64,000 nt of DNA, from the NCBI RefSeq assembly GCF_033441515.1, contig NZ_JAWQJT010000001.1:1364001-1428000 (forward strand), given 5' to 3'. Positions within the stretch are counted from its first letter, which is position 1. Each line of letters starts with the position of its first letter. The notes below the pieces were generated by a model. It was not told the origin of the DNA and made no database searches. It was given only the letters and a program-made list of their open reading frames with translations. This DNA is from Amycolatopsis solani. Its GTDB lineage: Bacteria; Actinomycetota; Actinomycetes; Mycobacteriales; Pseudonocardiaceae. The position numbers were made by a program, and so were the translations under genes. Below are positions 32,768 through 41,348 of this stretch, piece by piece.

Positions 32768-34694
32768 ACAGCTCCGAGTACCCGGCCTTCGCCGCCATCA
32801 GCTCCTCGTGCGTCCCGTACTCCGCCACCTTTCCCCGGTCCAGCAACAGGATTCGCTCCGCCTGCCGGACCGTCGAGAACCGGTGTGAGATGTACAGCGT
32901 CGTCCGTCCCTCCGACAGCTGACGCAGCCGGGCGAACAGGTCGTGCTCGGCCTGCGCGTCCAACGCCGACGTCGGCTCGTCCAGGATCAGCAGCGGCGCC
33001 TCCCGCTGGAACGCCCGCGCCAGCGCGATCTTCTGCCACTCGCCACCCGACAAGCTGACGCCCTGGTCGAACCAGCGCCCCAGCGGGCTGTCGTAGCCCG
33101 ACGGCAGGCGCTCGATGCGTTCGTCCGCGCCGGCTCGGCGGGCCGAATCCTCGATGTGCGGGCGGTCCTCCAGCCTCGAAAGGTCGCCCAAGCCGATGTT
33201 CTCCGCCGCGGTTCCCTGGTACGTCACGTAGTCCTGGAACATCGCGCTGATCCGCTTCCGCAGCTCGACCGGGTCGTATTCGCGGATGTCGACGCCGTCG
33301 AGGCGGATAACCCCGCCAGTCGGGTCGTACAACCGGCACAGCAGCTTGAACAGCGTCGACTTGCCCGCGCCGTTGCGGCCGACCACCGCCACCGTCTCGC
33401 CGGGGCGGATTTCGAAGCTGACGTCCTCCAGCGCCGGTTCCTCGGCGCCCGGGTAGGCGAACGTCACCGAATCGAACTCGATGTGACCGTCCACAACGGA
33501 CGGAAACGCGCGCGGTGCGGGAGGCGCCGTGATCTCCGGTTCCGTGTCCAGGAACCGGTACAGCGTGTCCAGGTAGAGGTTGTTCTCGTACATCCCCGAA
33601 AACGCCGTGAACAGCCCGGACACCGACGCCTGCACGGACGTCGCCGCCGCCGTGTACAGCGCGAGGTCGCCCAGCGTCAGGCGCCCGCCGACCGCCTCCA
33701 GCGCGATGTACAGCGCGATCGCCGAGCCCGCGAACGTGCTCAGCAGGCCCCAGGACGTCGAGCTGATGTTGCGGTTGATCGTCAGCTTCCGCTGCCGCTC
33801 GTACGACACGAGGCCGAGCCGGCGGAAGCGGTCGACGAAGTACGGGCCGAGGCCGAACAGCTTCGTTTCCTTGGCGTAGGTGTCCGTCGTGACCAGCGAA
33901 GACAGGTAGTCCATCCGCCGTTTGATCGGCGACATCAGGAACGTCAGCCAGAACGCGCGCGAGCCGTACTTCGACTGCGAGATGAACGCCGGGATCGGCG
34001 CCAGCAACGCGACCAGTGCCAGCAGCGGGCTGATCGAAACGAGCAGCGCGACCATGCTGCCGAACGTGATCAGCGTCCGGACCAGGCCCAGCGCGGAGTT
34101 CATCATCGACAGCGGACGCGTCGGGGCTTCCTGCGCCGCCTGGCGCAGCATGTCGTAGGACGTCGAACCCTCGAAGTACGCCAGGTGCAGCTCGCTCGCG
34201 TGCGCCATCACGCGGTGGCGGATGGTCAGCGTCATGCGTTCCTGCAGCAGGGCCTGCGCGATCGACGTCAGCGCGCTGCTGAGCGCCGTCCCGGCGAGCA
34301 CGGCGAACTGGAACAGCGCCACGTTGACGATGTCGCCGGTGGTGCCCTTGCCCTGGATCGCCGCGACGACGGAGTCCAGCAGCAGCTTCGCGACGTACGC
34401 GGTCACCGTCGGCAGGAGGCCCGACAGCAGCGTGATCAGCGCCAGCACGATCGTCAGGGGCGGGCTCGCCTGCCACGTCAGCTTCGCGACCTTCGGCAGG
34501 CCGCGGACCGTGCCCGCCACGGACGTCTTCGCGCGCTTCAGCCGCGAGCGCCAGTCCTTCGGCTGGTCGTCCGGTTTCGGTTCCGGGATCTCGACCGGGC
34601 CGGTGAGCCCGCTCTCCGGCACGGTCGTCGCGTGCCGGCGACGGCCCCGGCGGGCCATCATGAACTCCATCCCGCCCCCACCGCCCGGGATCAC
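32724..34694 (-). CDS. ABC transporter, fused permease and ATPase
   Basis: A 656-residue exporter half-transporter. The transmembrane domain spans about residues 65-380 with six hydrophobic helices (for example TIVLALITLLSGLLPTVTAYV). The nucleotide-binding domain (about 415-650) has Walker A GRNGAGKST, a Q-loop MFQDYVTYQ, signature SLSGGEWQK, Walker [13 protein letters not shown] and the H-loop histidine in ISHRFSTV. GTG 34694 overlaps the tetR stop as GTGA and has GGAGG upstream, so it is preferred to ATG 34670. Cotranscription with a TetR regulator suggests an inducible efflux pump, probably working as a homodimer. Substrate unknown. Confidence 0.9.
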   Translation of the reverse strand: MIPGGGGGMEFMMARRGRRRHATTVPESGLTGPVEIPEPKPDDQPKDWRSRLKRAKTSVAGTVRGLPKVAKLTWQASPPLTIVLALITLLSGLLPTVTAYVAKLLLDSVVAAIQGKGTTGDIVNVALFQFAVLAGTALSSALTSIAQALLQERMTLTIRHRVMAHASELHLAYFEGSTSYDMLRQAAQEAPTRPLSMMNSALGLVRTLITFGSMVALLVSISPLLALVALLAPIPAFISQSKYGSRAFWLTFLMSPIKRRMDYLSSLVTTDTYAKETKLFGLGPYFVDRFRRLGLVSYERQRKLTINRNISSTSWGLLSTFAGSAIALYIALEAVGGRLTLGDLALYTAAATSVQASVSGLFTAFSGMYENNLYLDTLYRFLDTEPEITAPPAPRAFPSVVDGHIEFDSVTFAYPGAEEPALEDVSFEIRPGETVAVVGRNGAGKSTLFKLLCRLYDPTGGVIRLDGVDIREYDPVELRKRISAMFQDYVTYQGTAAENIGLGDLSRLEDRPHIEDSARRAGADERIERLPSGYDSPLGRWFDQGVSLSGGEWQKIALARAFQREAPLLILDEPTSALDAQAEHDLFARLRQLSEGRTTLYISHRFSTVRQAERILLLDRGKVAEYGTHEELMAAKAGYSELFTLQARAYLDEVPS

Positions 34695-35314
34695 TTGGCC
34701 TCCACGGCGCCGTGCAGGAAGACGTCGACCACCTGGCGCGTGGTGGGGACGTCGTCGATCGGCGCCATCCGGCGGCCGCCGAAGAGGAGGGTCAGGAACA
34801 ACGCGGCGAGCTGCTCGGGGGTCAGCCGCAGCCGGTCCTTTTCGGGTTCGAACAGTTCGGTGATCGCGCCGCGCATGGCGGTCATCGACTCGCTGCGGCC
34901 GCCCTTCATCGTGCGGTTCTTCAGGCGCTGCTCGGGGTCGCGCTGCTTGTGCCTGCCGGACGCGTGCAGGGCGCCCATCAGTGCGCCCATCCGCTCGAAG
35001 TGGGCGCCGAGCGCTTCGGCGGCTTCGACGAGCCGGTCCGCCAGGGGCTGCTCGATGGGGATTTCGGCGATCGCGTCGAGGACGTGGTCGGGGCGCAGCA
35101 CCTCGGCGGTGCAGGCGTCGAACAGCTCGTCCTTGTCCTTGAACGCGCGGAAGATGGTGCCCTCGCCGATGCCGGCGGCGCGGGCGATCTGGCTGGTCGT
35201 GACCGCCGTGCCGTGCTCCATGAGGAGCGGCAGCACCGCGTGCACGATCATGGCGCGCCGGTCTTCGGCGCTCATGCTCGGCGCTCTGCGCCGGGTCTCG
35301 GGTGCTGGTGTCAT
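34691..35314 (-). CDS. TetR-family regulator of the ABC exporter
   Basis: A 207-residue TetR protein with HTH at about residues 17-62 (RRAMIVHAVLPLLMEHGTAVTTSQIARAAGIGEGTIFRAFKDKDELF). The ligand domain is undefined. It is the first gene of a two-gene operon with the ABC exporter, linked by a four-base overlap. A perfect 20-base palindrome lies 13 bases before the start codon, as expected for autorepression. It therefore probably represses itself and the transporter until a transported compound binds. Confidence 0.9.
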   Translation of the reverse strand: MTPAPETRRRAPSMSAEDRRAMIVHAVLPLLMEHGTAVTTSQIARAAGIGEGTIFRAFKDKDELFDACTAEVLRPDHVLDAIAEIPIEQPLADRLVEAAEALGAHFERMGALMGALHASGRHKQRDPEQRLKNRTMKGGRSESMTAMRGAITELFEPEKDRLRLTPEQLAALFLTLLFGGRRMAPIDDVPTTRQVVDVFLHGAVEAK

Positions 35315-35326
35315 GCCACCAGTGTG

Positions 35327-35346
35327 CGGAGTGAGTGCTCACTCCG
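35327..35346 (-). promoter_or_regulatory. TetR operator of the ABC exporter operon
   Basis: Twenty-base palindrome: CGGAGTGAG, two central bases TG, then CTCACTCCG. Located just upstream of the tetR start, in the expected operator position. GAGTGCTCACTC-like cores are common for TetR proteins of this type. Confidence 0.8.
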
Positions 35347-35398
35347 TCAAATGAGTAAAAGTGAGGGCCGCCCGAAGACGGCCCTCACCTGCGGAAAC

Positions 35399-36703
35399 TC
35401 AGTAAGTCATCGCCATCGCCGGGTCGGCCAGGAGAGCGCCGACGTCGGCCAGGAACTCCGAACCCTGCTGGCCGTCGACCACGCGGTGGTCGAAGCTCAG
35501 CGACAGCTGGAGCACCTTGCGGACCTTGATCTCGCCGTCCACCACCCACGGCTGGTCCTTGATCGCGCCGAGGCACAGGATCGCGGACTCGCCCGGGTTG
35601 ATGATCGGCGTGCCGGTGTCGACGCCGAACACGCCCACGTTGGTGATCGTGATCGTGCCGTTCGCCATGTCCGCCGGCGACGTCTTGCCCTCGCGGGCGA
35701 CCTCGGTCAACGTCGTGAGCGCCTGAGCCAGCTCCTTGAGCGACAGCGAGTCGGCGTCGCGGACCTTCGGCACGATCAGGCCGCGCGGCGTGGCGGCCGC
35801 GATGCCGAGGTGCACGTAGTCCTTGTAGACGATCTCCTGCGCCGCCTCGTCCCAGACCGCGTTGATGTCCGGCGTGCGCTTCGCCGCCAGGCACACGGCC
35901 TTCGCGGCGAACGTCAGCGGCGTGACCTTGACCCCGGAGAACTCCCGCGACTTCTTCAGCTTTTCGCGGAACTCCATCATCGGTGTGACGTCGATGGTCA
36001 GGAACTCCGTGACGTGTGGAGCGGTGTACGCGCTCTGCACCATCGCCGCCGCGGTGGCCTTGCGGACGCCCTTGATCGGCACGCGCCGCTCGCGGGAACC
36101 GCTGGCCACGACGGACTCGACCACCGGGGTGCCGTTGGCGGCGCGCTCGACGTCGTCACGGGTGATGACGCCGCCGTCCGCGCTGCCGGTCAGCGCGTGC
36201 AGGTCGACGCCGAGGTCCTTCGCCAGCTTCCGCACCGGCGGCTTCGCCAGCGGGACGTAGCCGCCGCGCGGAGCAACCGGGGCCGCGGGAGCGGGCGCGG
36301 GCGGAGCGACCACGACGGCGGCCGCGGGAGCCGCACCCTTACGGGCCCGCCGCTGCGTGACCACGGCCTTGGAGCCGTAGCCGACCAGCGGCTTCATCTC
36401 CTCTTCCTCGACGGGAGCGGGAGCGGCGGCAGGAGCGGGAGTCGCCGCGGCCCCACCGGGGTCGACGTCGATGGTGAGGATCGGCGTGCCGACCTCCACC
36501 GTCTGGCCCGGCTCCACGTGCAGCTCCGTGACCACGCCGGCCCACGGGATCGGCAGCTCGACGGCGGCCTTCGCGGTCTCGATCTCGACCACGATCTGGT
36601 TGACCGTCACCGTGTCGCCCGGCTTCACGTGCCAGTTCAGGATGTCGGCTTCGGTCAGCCCCTCGGCGGTGTCGGCCAGGGGGAACTCTTTGTACGTCGG
36701 CAT
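35399..36703 (-). CDS. bkdC: Branched-chain 2-oxoacid dehydrogenase E2 (dihydrolipoyl acyltransferase)
   Basis: A 434-residue E2 core enzyme that transfers the acyl group from lipoate to CoA. One lipoyl domain (residues 1-80) has the modified lysine K45 in IETAKAAVEL. An Ala/Pro linker leads to the peripheral-subunit-binding domain (PPVRKLAKDLGVDLHALTGSADGGVITRDDV, about 155-190). The acyltransferase domain ends with LSLSFDHRVVDGQQGSEFL, where the catalytic His and Asp lie. It is the third gene of the leftward bkd operon, 15 bases after E1 beta. No E3 gene is adjacent, so the shared lipoamide dehydrogenase is probably used. The pathway supplies branched starter CoAs from Val, Leu and Ile. Confidence 0.93.
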   Translation of the reverse strand: MPTYKEFPLADTAEGLTEADILNWHVKPGDTVTVNQIVVEIETAKAAVELPIPWAGVVTELHVEPGQTVEVGTPILTIDVDPGGAAATPAPAAAPAPVEEEEMKPLVGYGSKAVVTQRRARKGAAPAAAVVVAPPAPAPAAPVAPRGGYVPLAKPPVRKLAKDLGVDLHALTGSADGGVITRDDVERAANGTPVVESVVASGSRERRVPIKGVRKATAAAMVQSAYTAPHVTEFLTIDVTPMMEFREKLKKSREFSGVKVTPLTFAAKAVCLAAKRTPDINAVWDEAAQEIVYKDYVHLGIAAATPRGLIVPKVRDADSLSLKELAQALTTLTEVAREGKTSPADMANGTITITNVGVFGVDTGTPIINPGESAILCLGAIKDQPWVVDGEIKVRKVLQLSLSFDHRVVDGQQGSEFLADVGALLADPAMAMTY

Positions 36704-36718
36704 TGCGCGGAATCCCCC

Positions 36719-37711
36719 TTACCAGCTGAGCGAGCGGTCGACGGCGTGCAGCACCCGGTCCAGGTCGGGGAGGTAGTGCTCCTCGAGCTTGGCCGGCGGG
36801 TACGGCGTGTCGAACCCGGTCACCCGGAGGACGGGCGCTTCCAGCGAGTAGAAGCACTCCTGCTGGACGCGCGCGGCGATCTCCGACGTCAGCGACGACT
36901 CGGACGGCGCCTCCGACAGCGCGATCAGCCGTCCGGTCTTGCGCACCGACTCGAACACCGGGCCGAGGTCCAGCGGCGAGAGCGTGCGCAGGTCGATGAC
37001 CTCGAGCGAGTGGCCTTCGTCCTCGGCCGCGGCGGCCGCGTCGAGGGCGACCTTCACCGAAGGGCCGTACGCGACGACCGTCACGGTCGTGCCCTCGCGC
37101 ACCACCTGCGAGGAGAACGCCGGGACCGGCGTGCCCGAGGTGTCGATCTCGGCGCGCAGCGCACCCGAGTGGTAGAGCCGCTTGGGCTCGAAGAACAGGA
37201 TCGGGTCGTCCGACTTGATCGCTTCCTGGATGCCCCAGTAGGCGTCCACGGCGTTCGAAATGGACACGACCTTGAGCCCCGGGATGTGCGCGAACAGCGA
37301 CTCCGGCGACTCCGAGTGGTGCTCGACCGCGCCGATCCCGCCGCCGAAGGGCACCCGGATCACGACGGGCATCTTGATCTTGCCCTGCGTGCGGTAGTGC
37401 AGCTTCGCCAGCTGCGACGAGATCTGGTCGAAGCCCGGGAAGATGAAGCCCTCGAACTGGATCTCGCAGACCGGCCGGAAGCCGCGCACGGCCAGGCCGA
37501 CCGCGGTGCCGATGATGCCGGACTCCGCGAGCGGCGTGTCCAGCACGCGCTGCTCGCCGAAGTCCTTCTGCAGACCGTCGGTGATCCGGAAGACGCCGCC
37601 GAGCTTGCCGACGTCCTCGCCCATGATCAGGACCTTGGGGTCTTCTTCCATCGCGCGGCGCAGGCCGAGGTTGAGCGCCTTGCCGATGGTGAGTTTCTGG
37701 AGGTCGGTCAT
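36719..37711 (-). CDS. bkdB: 2-oxoacid dehydrogenase E1 component, beta subunit
   Basis: A 330-residue E1-beta subunit that completes the thiamine-dependent active site with E1-alpha. Conserved blocks are GKALNLGLRRAMEEDPKVLIMGEDVGKLGG, FEGFIFPGFDQISSQLAKLHYRTQGK, PFGGGIGAVEHHSESPES and the C-terminal VTGFDTPYPPAKLEEHYLPD. Its ATG overlaps the E1-alpha stop (TGATG), so the two subunits are made in equal amounts. Together with E1-alpha and E2 it forms the branched-chain keto-acid dehydrogenase in the cytoplasm. Length is normal for the family. Confidence 0.95.
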   Translation of the reverse strand: MTDLQKLTIGKALNLGLRRAMEEDPKVLIMGEDVGKLGGVFRITDGLQKDFGEQRVLDTPLAESGIIGTAVGLAVRGFRPVCEIQFEGFIFPGFDQISSQLAKLHYRTQGKIKMPVVIRVPFGGGIGAVEHHSESPESLFAHIPGLKVVSISNAVDAYWGIQEAIKSDDPILFFEPKRLYHSGALRAEIDTSGTPVPAFSSQVVREGTTVTVVAYGPSVKVALDAAAAAEDEGHSLEVIDLRTLSPLDLGPVFESVRKTGRLIALSEAPSESSLTSEIAARVQQECFYSLEAPVLRVTGFDTPYPPAKLEEHYLPDLDRVLHAVDRSLSW

Positions 37712-38916
37712 CAGTGCTCACCCGCCGAGGCGAAACCGTCGAGGTAGGACAGGAACTCTTCGCGCTGCGAGTCCAGCACCGGGTTGCCCTCGGCGTAGAC
37801 GTTGCTGAAGATCCGGTCCGGCGGCGGCTCCGGCATGTTGAACGTGTAGTCGCGCAGGTCGGCCGCGAACGCGTCGGCCTCGGCTTGGACGTCGTCGAAG
37901 AACGCCTGGTCGGCGCCGCCACCGCGGGCGAGGAACGCCCGGACGCGCTCGATCGGGTCCTTCAGCTTCCACTCCTCCAGCTCGTCGGAGAGCCGGTAGC
38001 GGGTGGGGTCGTCGGTCGTCGTGTGCGCGTCCATGCGGTAGGTGAACGCCTCGATCAGCACCGGGCCGTTGCCGTGGCGGCACTCGTCCAGCGCCCAGCG
38101 GGACACCGCGAGGCAGGCCAGGACGTCGTTGCCGTCGACGCGGATGCCGGGGAAGCCGTAGCCGCGGGCGCGCTGGTACAGCGGCAGGCGCGACTGGCGC
38201 TCGGTCGGCTCGGAGATCGCCCACTGGTTGTTCTGGCAGAAGAACACCAGCGGCGCGTCGTAGACCGCGGCCCAGACGAACCCTTCGTGGACGTCGCCCT
38301 GCGAGGTCGCGCCGTCACCGAAGTAGCAGATCGTGGCTTCGCCGTCGTCGTCGCCGACCTTGCCCTCGAACTTCTGGCCCATCGCGTAGCCGGCGGCGTT
38401 GAGCACCTGGTTGCCGATCACGATGGTGTACGGGTGGAAGCCGTGGCGCTGGTAGTCCCAGCCGCTGTGGTCGGTGCACCGGAAGATGCCGAGCAGGTCC
38501 TTCATGTCGACCCCGCGCGCGAACGCGACGCCGTGCTCGCGGTAGCTGGGGAAGGCCATGTCGTTCGCCCGCAGGGCGCGGCCGGAGCCGATCTGCGCGG
38601 CTTCCTGACCGAGCAGCGGGACCCAGATGCCGAGCTGGCCCTGGCGCTGCATGGCGTTGGCCTCGCGGTCGGCCCGCCGCACCAGCACCATGTCGCGGTA
38701 CAGGCCGCGCAGGGCTTCGGCGTCGATGTCGTCGACGTACTTGTCGAACTGGGGCGAGGGCACCCGTTCGCCTTCGGGGGTGAGCAGCTGAGTCAGCTCA
38801 GCGCCACCTTCGCTGGTCGCTCGCAACCCGGCGATCACCTGCTCCGGTGACGGCTGGGCCGCTACGGCGGCGGGCCCGTCCCCGGGTTCCGGGTGCGTCC
38901 ACTGTTCGGACGGCAT
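37711..38916 (-). CDS. bkdA: 2-oxoacid dehydrogenase E1 component, alpha subunit
   Basis: A 401-residue E1-alpha subunit, which binds thiamine diphosphate and decarboxylates branched-chain 2-oxoacids. The TPP motif is visible as GDGATSQGDVHEGFVWAA followed by FCQNN (about residues 198-228). The phosphorylation-loop-type segment YRMDAHTTTDDPTRYR, found in branched-chain enzymes, is present. The N-terminal 60 residues are an extra, Pro/Glu-rich extension. ATG 38916 has GAGGAG nine bases upstream. It heads the bkd operon; no Lrp/BkdR regulator gene is next to it. Confidence 0.94.
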   Translation of the reverse strand: MPSEQWTHPEPGDGPAAVAAQPSPEQVIAGLRATSEGGAELTQLLTPEGERVPSPQFDKYVDDIDAEALRGLYRDMVLVRRADREANAMQRQGQLGIWVPLLGQEAAQIGSGRALRANDMAFPSYREHGVAFARGVDMKDLLGIFRCTDHSGWDYQRHGFHPYTIVIGNQVLNAAGYAMGQKFEGKVGDDDGEATICYFGDGATSQGDVHEGFVWAAVYDAPLVFFCQNNQWAISEPTERQSRLPLYQRARGYGFPGIRVDGNDVLACLAVSRWALDECRHGNGPVLIEAFTYRMDAHTTTDDPTRYRLSDELEEWKLKDPIERVRAFLARGGGADQAFFDDVQAEADAFAADLRDYTFNMPEPPPDRIFSNVYAEGNPVLDSQREEFLSYLDGFASAGEH

Positions 38917-39284
38917 GCGCAGTACTCCTCGTGTCGGTGCCTCTGGCGGCCGCTTGTGGCGACCACAGCGACTGCACCGGCGGGGACCAGCGCATCGGGT
39001 CCGAAGCGCTCGGTCGCCGTCGGCGTTGACGGTTCACGCGGACATCCTGGCACGATGGTCCGCCCTTTGGTGAGTCGCGGATACTTATTTGTTGCTGAGA
39101 AACAGGCGCTGAACTGGGCAAACGTTAGGAAGCCCGAGCATCGGACCTGCGAGAGTCGGGCGTCGGTCCGCGCGCTCACCAGGGTCGTGAGTGTTCAGTC
39201 GGGTTAGAACCCGACTTGCCACTCACGAGCCGGGGCGACGTTGTGATGTGCCGCACGCTGAGACTCCCGTGGCACGATGGCGGC
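38917..39284. promoter_or_regulatory. Divergent bkd/M20 intergenic region
   Basis: About 370 bases between bkdA and the M20 peptidase gene. The only strong structure is a hairpin at 39185-39228. The rest contains a more AT-rich stretch near 39,070-39,125 that may hold the bkd promoter, but no convincing -10/-35 pair or Lrp box was identified. Confidence 0.4.
39185..39228. terminator. Two-stage hairpin upstream of the M20 peptidase gene
   Basis: An outer stem (TCGTGAGTG at 39185-39193 with its complement at 39220-39228) encloses an inner near-perfect stem (39198-39205 with 39208-39215, two-base loop), separated by 4-base bulges. With no gene ending here it may be an attenuator or a dispersed genomic palindrome rather than a normal terminator. 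Confidence 0.5.
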
Positions 39285-40706
39285 GTGGAGCAGAAATCCG
39301 TTCGTGAATCCGTTGTCACCGCTTGGACCGACGAGGTCATCCCCAGTCTGTCCGGGCTCGTGGCGATCCCCGCGCTGTCGCCGGCCTTTGACGCCGAGTG
39401 GGCGAAAAGCGGCCACCTCGCCGCCGCCGTCGAGCACGTCCGCGCCTGGATCGCCGCGCGTGACCTGCCCGGCGCCACCCTCGAGGTCGTACAGCTCGAA
39501 GACCGCACGCCCCTGCTGCTCGTCGACGTCCCGGCGACCCCGGGCGCGGCGGACAAGGGCACCGTCCTGATGTACGGCCACCTCGACAAGCAGCCCCCGG
39601 TCGGTGGCTGGTCCGAGGGCCTCGGCCCGTGGACCCCGGTGATCCGCGACGGCCGGCTGTACGGCCGCGGGTCCGTCGACGACGGCTACTCCGGCTACGC
39701 GGCGACGACGGCGCTCGAAGCCGTGCACGCGGCCGGCGGCGAGCACGCGCGCACCGTCGTGCTGCTGGAGACCGGCGAGGAGTCCGGCAGCCCCGACCTG
39801 CCCGCCTACGTCGAGCACCTGGCCGACAAGATCGGCGAGGTCTCGCTGGTCGTCTGCCTGGACGCCGGCGGCAGCGACTACGAGCGGTTGTGGCTGGTCA
39901 CGAGCCTGCGCGGGATGCTGCACCTCGACGTCAACGTGCAGCTGCTGGCTTCGGCGCAGCACTCCGGCGTCGCTTCCGGCGTCGTCGCCAGCTCGTTCCG
40001 GGTGCTGCGGCGCCTCATCGAGCGGCTCGAGGACAGCGAGACCGGCGAGCTGCTGCTCGACGAGCTCAAGGTCGACGTCCCGGCCGACCGGCTGGCCGAG
40101 CTCGAAGCCGTGTCGAAGGACTTCCCCGAGGCGCTGGCGAAGGCGTTCCCGCTGGTCGAAGGCGGGCGCGTGATCACGGAAGACGCGCTGGAGCTGATGC
40201 TCAACAACGCGTGGCGTCCGACGCTGTCGGTGATCGGCGCCGACGGCTTCCCGAAGCCCGCCGACGCGGGCAACGTCCTGCGCGAGAGCACCACGCTCAC
40301 CCTGAGCTTCCGGCTGCCGCCGACGGCCGACGCCGAGAAGGCGCTCGAAGCCGTGAAGAAGGCCCTGACCACCGACGTTCCGTACGGCGCGAAGGTGTCC
40401 TTCGGCGACAACCCGCAGGCCGAGGACGGCTGGAACGCGCCGACCGAGGCGCCCTGGCTGACGGCGGCGCTGCGCACGGTCAGCGACGACGTCTTCGGGC
40501 AGCCGCACCGCGCGACCGGCATGGGCGGGTCGATCCCGTTCATGGGCCTGCTCTCGCGGAAGTACCCGGAAGCGCAGTTCCTGGTCACCGGCGCGTGCGG
40601 GTCGGACTCGAACATCCACGTGCCGGACGAGTGGCTGCACCTGGACTACGCGCAGCAGGTCACCGAGGCCGTCGCGCACATCCTGGACGCGCACGCCCGC
40701 GGCTAG
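39285..40706 (+). CDS. M20-family metallopeptidase (dipeptidase)
   Basis: A 473-residue M20/M28-type metallopeptidase. The two-zinc site is seen as MYGHLDKQP (His), GRGSVDDGYSG (bridging Asp) and LLETGEESGSPD (catalytic Glu pair), with the terminal HVPDEWLHLD supplying another ligand. It probably hydrolyses di- or tripeptides in the cytoplasm. GTG 39285 (EQKSVRESV) is chosen since it gives the family N-terminus; ATG 39246 is in frame but not supported by a ribosome-binding site. It overlaps the convergent tetR gene by four bases at the stop. Confidence 0.9.
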   Translation: MEQKSVRESVVTAWTDEVIPSLSGLVAIPALSPAFDAEWAKSGHLAAAVEHVRAWIAARDLPGATLEVVQLEDRTPLLLVDVPATPGAADKGTVLMYGHLDKQPPVGGWSEGLGPWTPVIRDGRLYGRGSVDDGYSGYAATTALEAVHAAGGEHARTVVLLETGEESGSPDLPAYVEHLADKIGEVSLVVCLDAGGSDYERLWLVTSLRGMLHLDVNVQLLASAQHSGVASGVVASSFRVLRRLIERLEDSETGELLLDELKVDVPADRLAELEAVSKDFPEALAKAFPLVEGGRVITEDALELMLNNAWRPTLSVIGADGFPKPADAGNVLRESTTLTLSFRLPPTADAEKALEAVKKALTTDVPYGAKVSFGDNPQAEDGWNAPTEAPWLTAALRTVSDDVFGQPHRATGMGGSIPFMGLLSRKYPEAQFLVTGACGSDSNIHVPDEWLHLDYAQQVTEAVAHILDAHARG

Positions 40707-41263
40707 CGGCAGGCCTCGAGGAACGCCGACGCCGCCGCGTCGAGGTACGCCGGGAAGTCGTCGGCGCCGGCGGCGTCGATCCAGCGGTCGAACGCGTCGC
40801 CGAGGATGATCGCCGCCGCCTGAGCTGCCGGTTTCGCCAGCTCGGGCGGCGTTCCGCGGCGTTCCAGCGCGTCCCGGATCGCCGCCGTGATCGCCGCGCC
40901 CTTGCTCCGCTCGCGTTCGCGGAGTTCGGCGCTCGACGCGATCACGGCCCGGCGCTCCGGTGACGGGTCGACGAGCCGCGTGACCTGCGTGCCGACGTCG
41001 GCGAGCGCCGCGAGAGCCGTGCGCAGCGGCGTCCCGGCGTCTTCGGCGGCCAGGACGGCTTCGGCGACCGCCGGCGGTAGCTGCTCCGCGCCGGCGAAGA
41101 GGACTTCGCGCTTGTCGGCGAAGTAGCGGAAGTACGAGCGGCGGGTGATCCCGGCGCGCTCGGCGATCTGCGTCACGGTCACGGCGTCGTACCCGTGCTC
41201 GGCGTACAGCTCCAGCGCGGCTTTCCGCAGCCGGTCCGCGGTCCCGGGATCCCATCTGGCCAC
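40703..41263 (-). CDS. TetR-family regulator
   Basis: A 186-residue TetR repressor with HTH at residues 10-55 (RLRKAALELYAEHGYDAVTVTQIAERAGITRRSYFRYFADKREVLF). It is divergent from the NAD(P)-binding protein gene, and a long inverted repeat fills the 85-base gap, so the two are very likely regulator and target. The ligand is unknown. Its stop codon overlaps that of the convergent M20 gene. Confidence 0.9.
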   Translation of the reverse strand: MARWDPGTADRLRKAALELYAEHGYDAVTVTQIAERAGITRRSYFRYFADKREVLFAGAEQLPPAVAEAVLAAEDAGTPLRTALAALADVGTQVTRLVDPSPERRAVIASSAELRERERSKGAAITAAIRDALERRGTPPELAKPAAQAAAIILGDAFDRWIDAAGADDFPAYLDAAASAFLEACR

Positions 41264-41282
41264 GGGCGCAGTCTAACTGGCG

Positions 41283-41334
41283 ATGTCTCACTGTGTCGTC
41301 ACGTGCTAGCCTCAGTGATGACACACTGAGACAT
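41283..41334. promoter_or_regulatory. Large dyad operator between tetR and its target
   Basis: Twenty-base arms at 41283-41302 and 41315-41334 pair with two mismatches around a 12-base centre. The core word TGTCTCA...TGTGTC occurs in both arms. It lies between divergent genes and directly upstream of the ribosome-binding site GGAGG at 41339, consistent with repression of both promoters. Confidence 0.75.
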
Positions 41335-41348
41335 CACTGGAGGACGTC

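Noticed and set aside
34712..38850. Very long open frames on the plus strand opposite tetR and bkdABC
   Set aside because: They are shadows of well-recognised genes on the minus strand, a typical effect of high GC third positions; their translations are Arg/Gly/Val-rich without domains.
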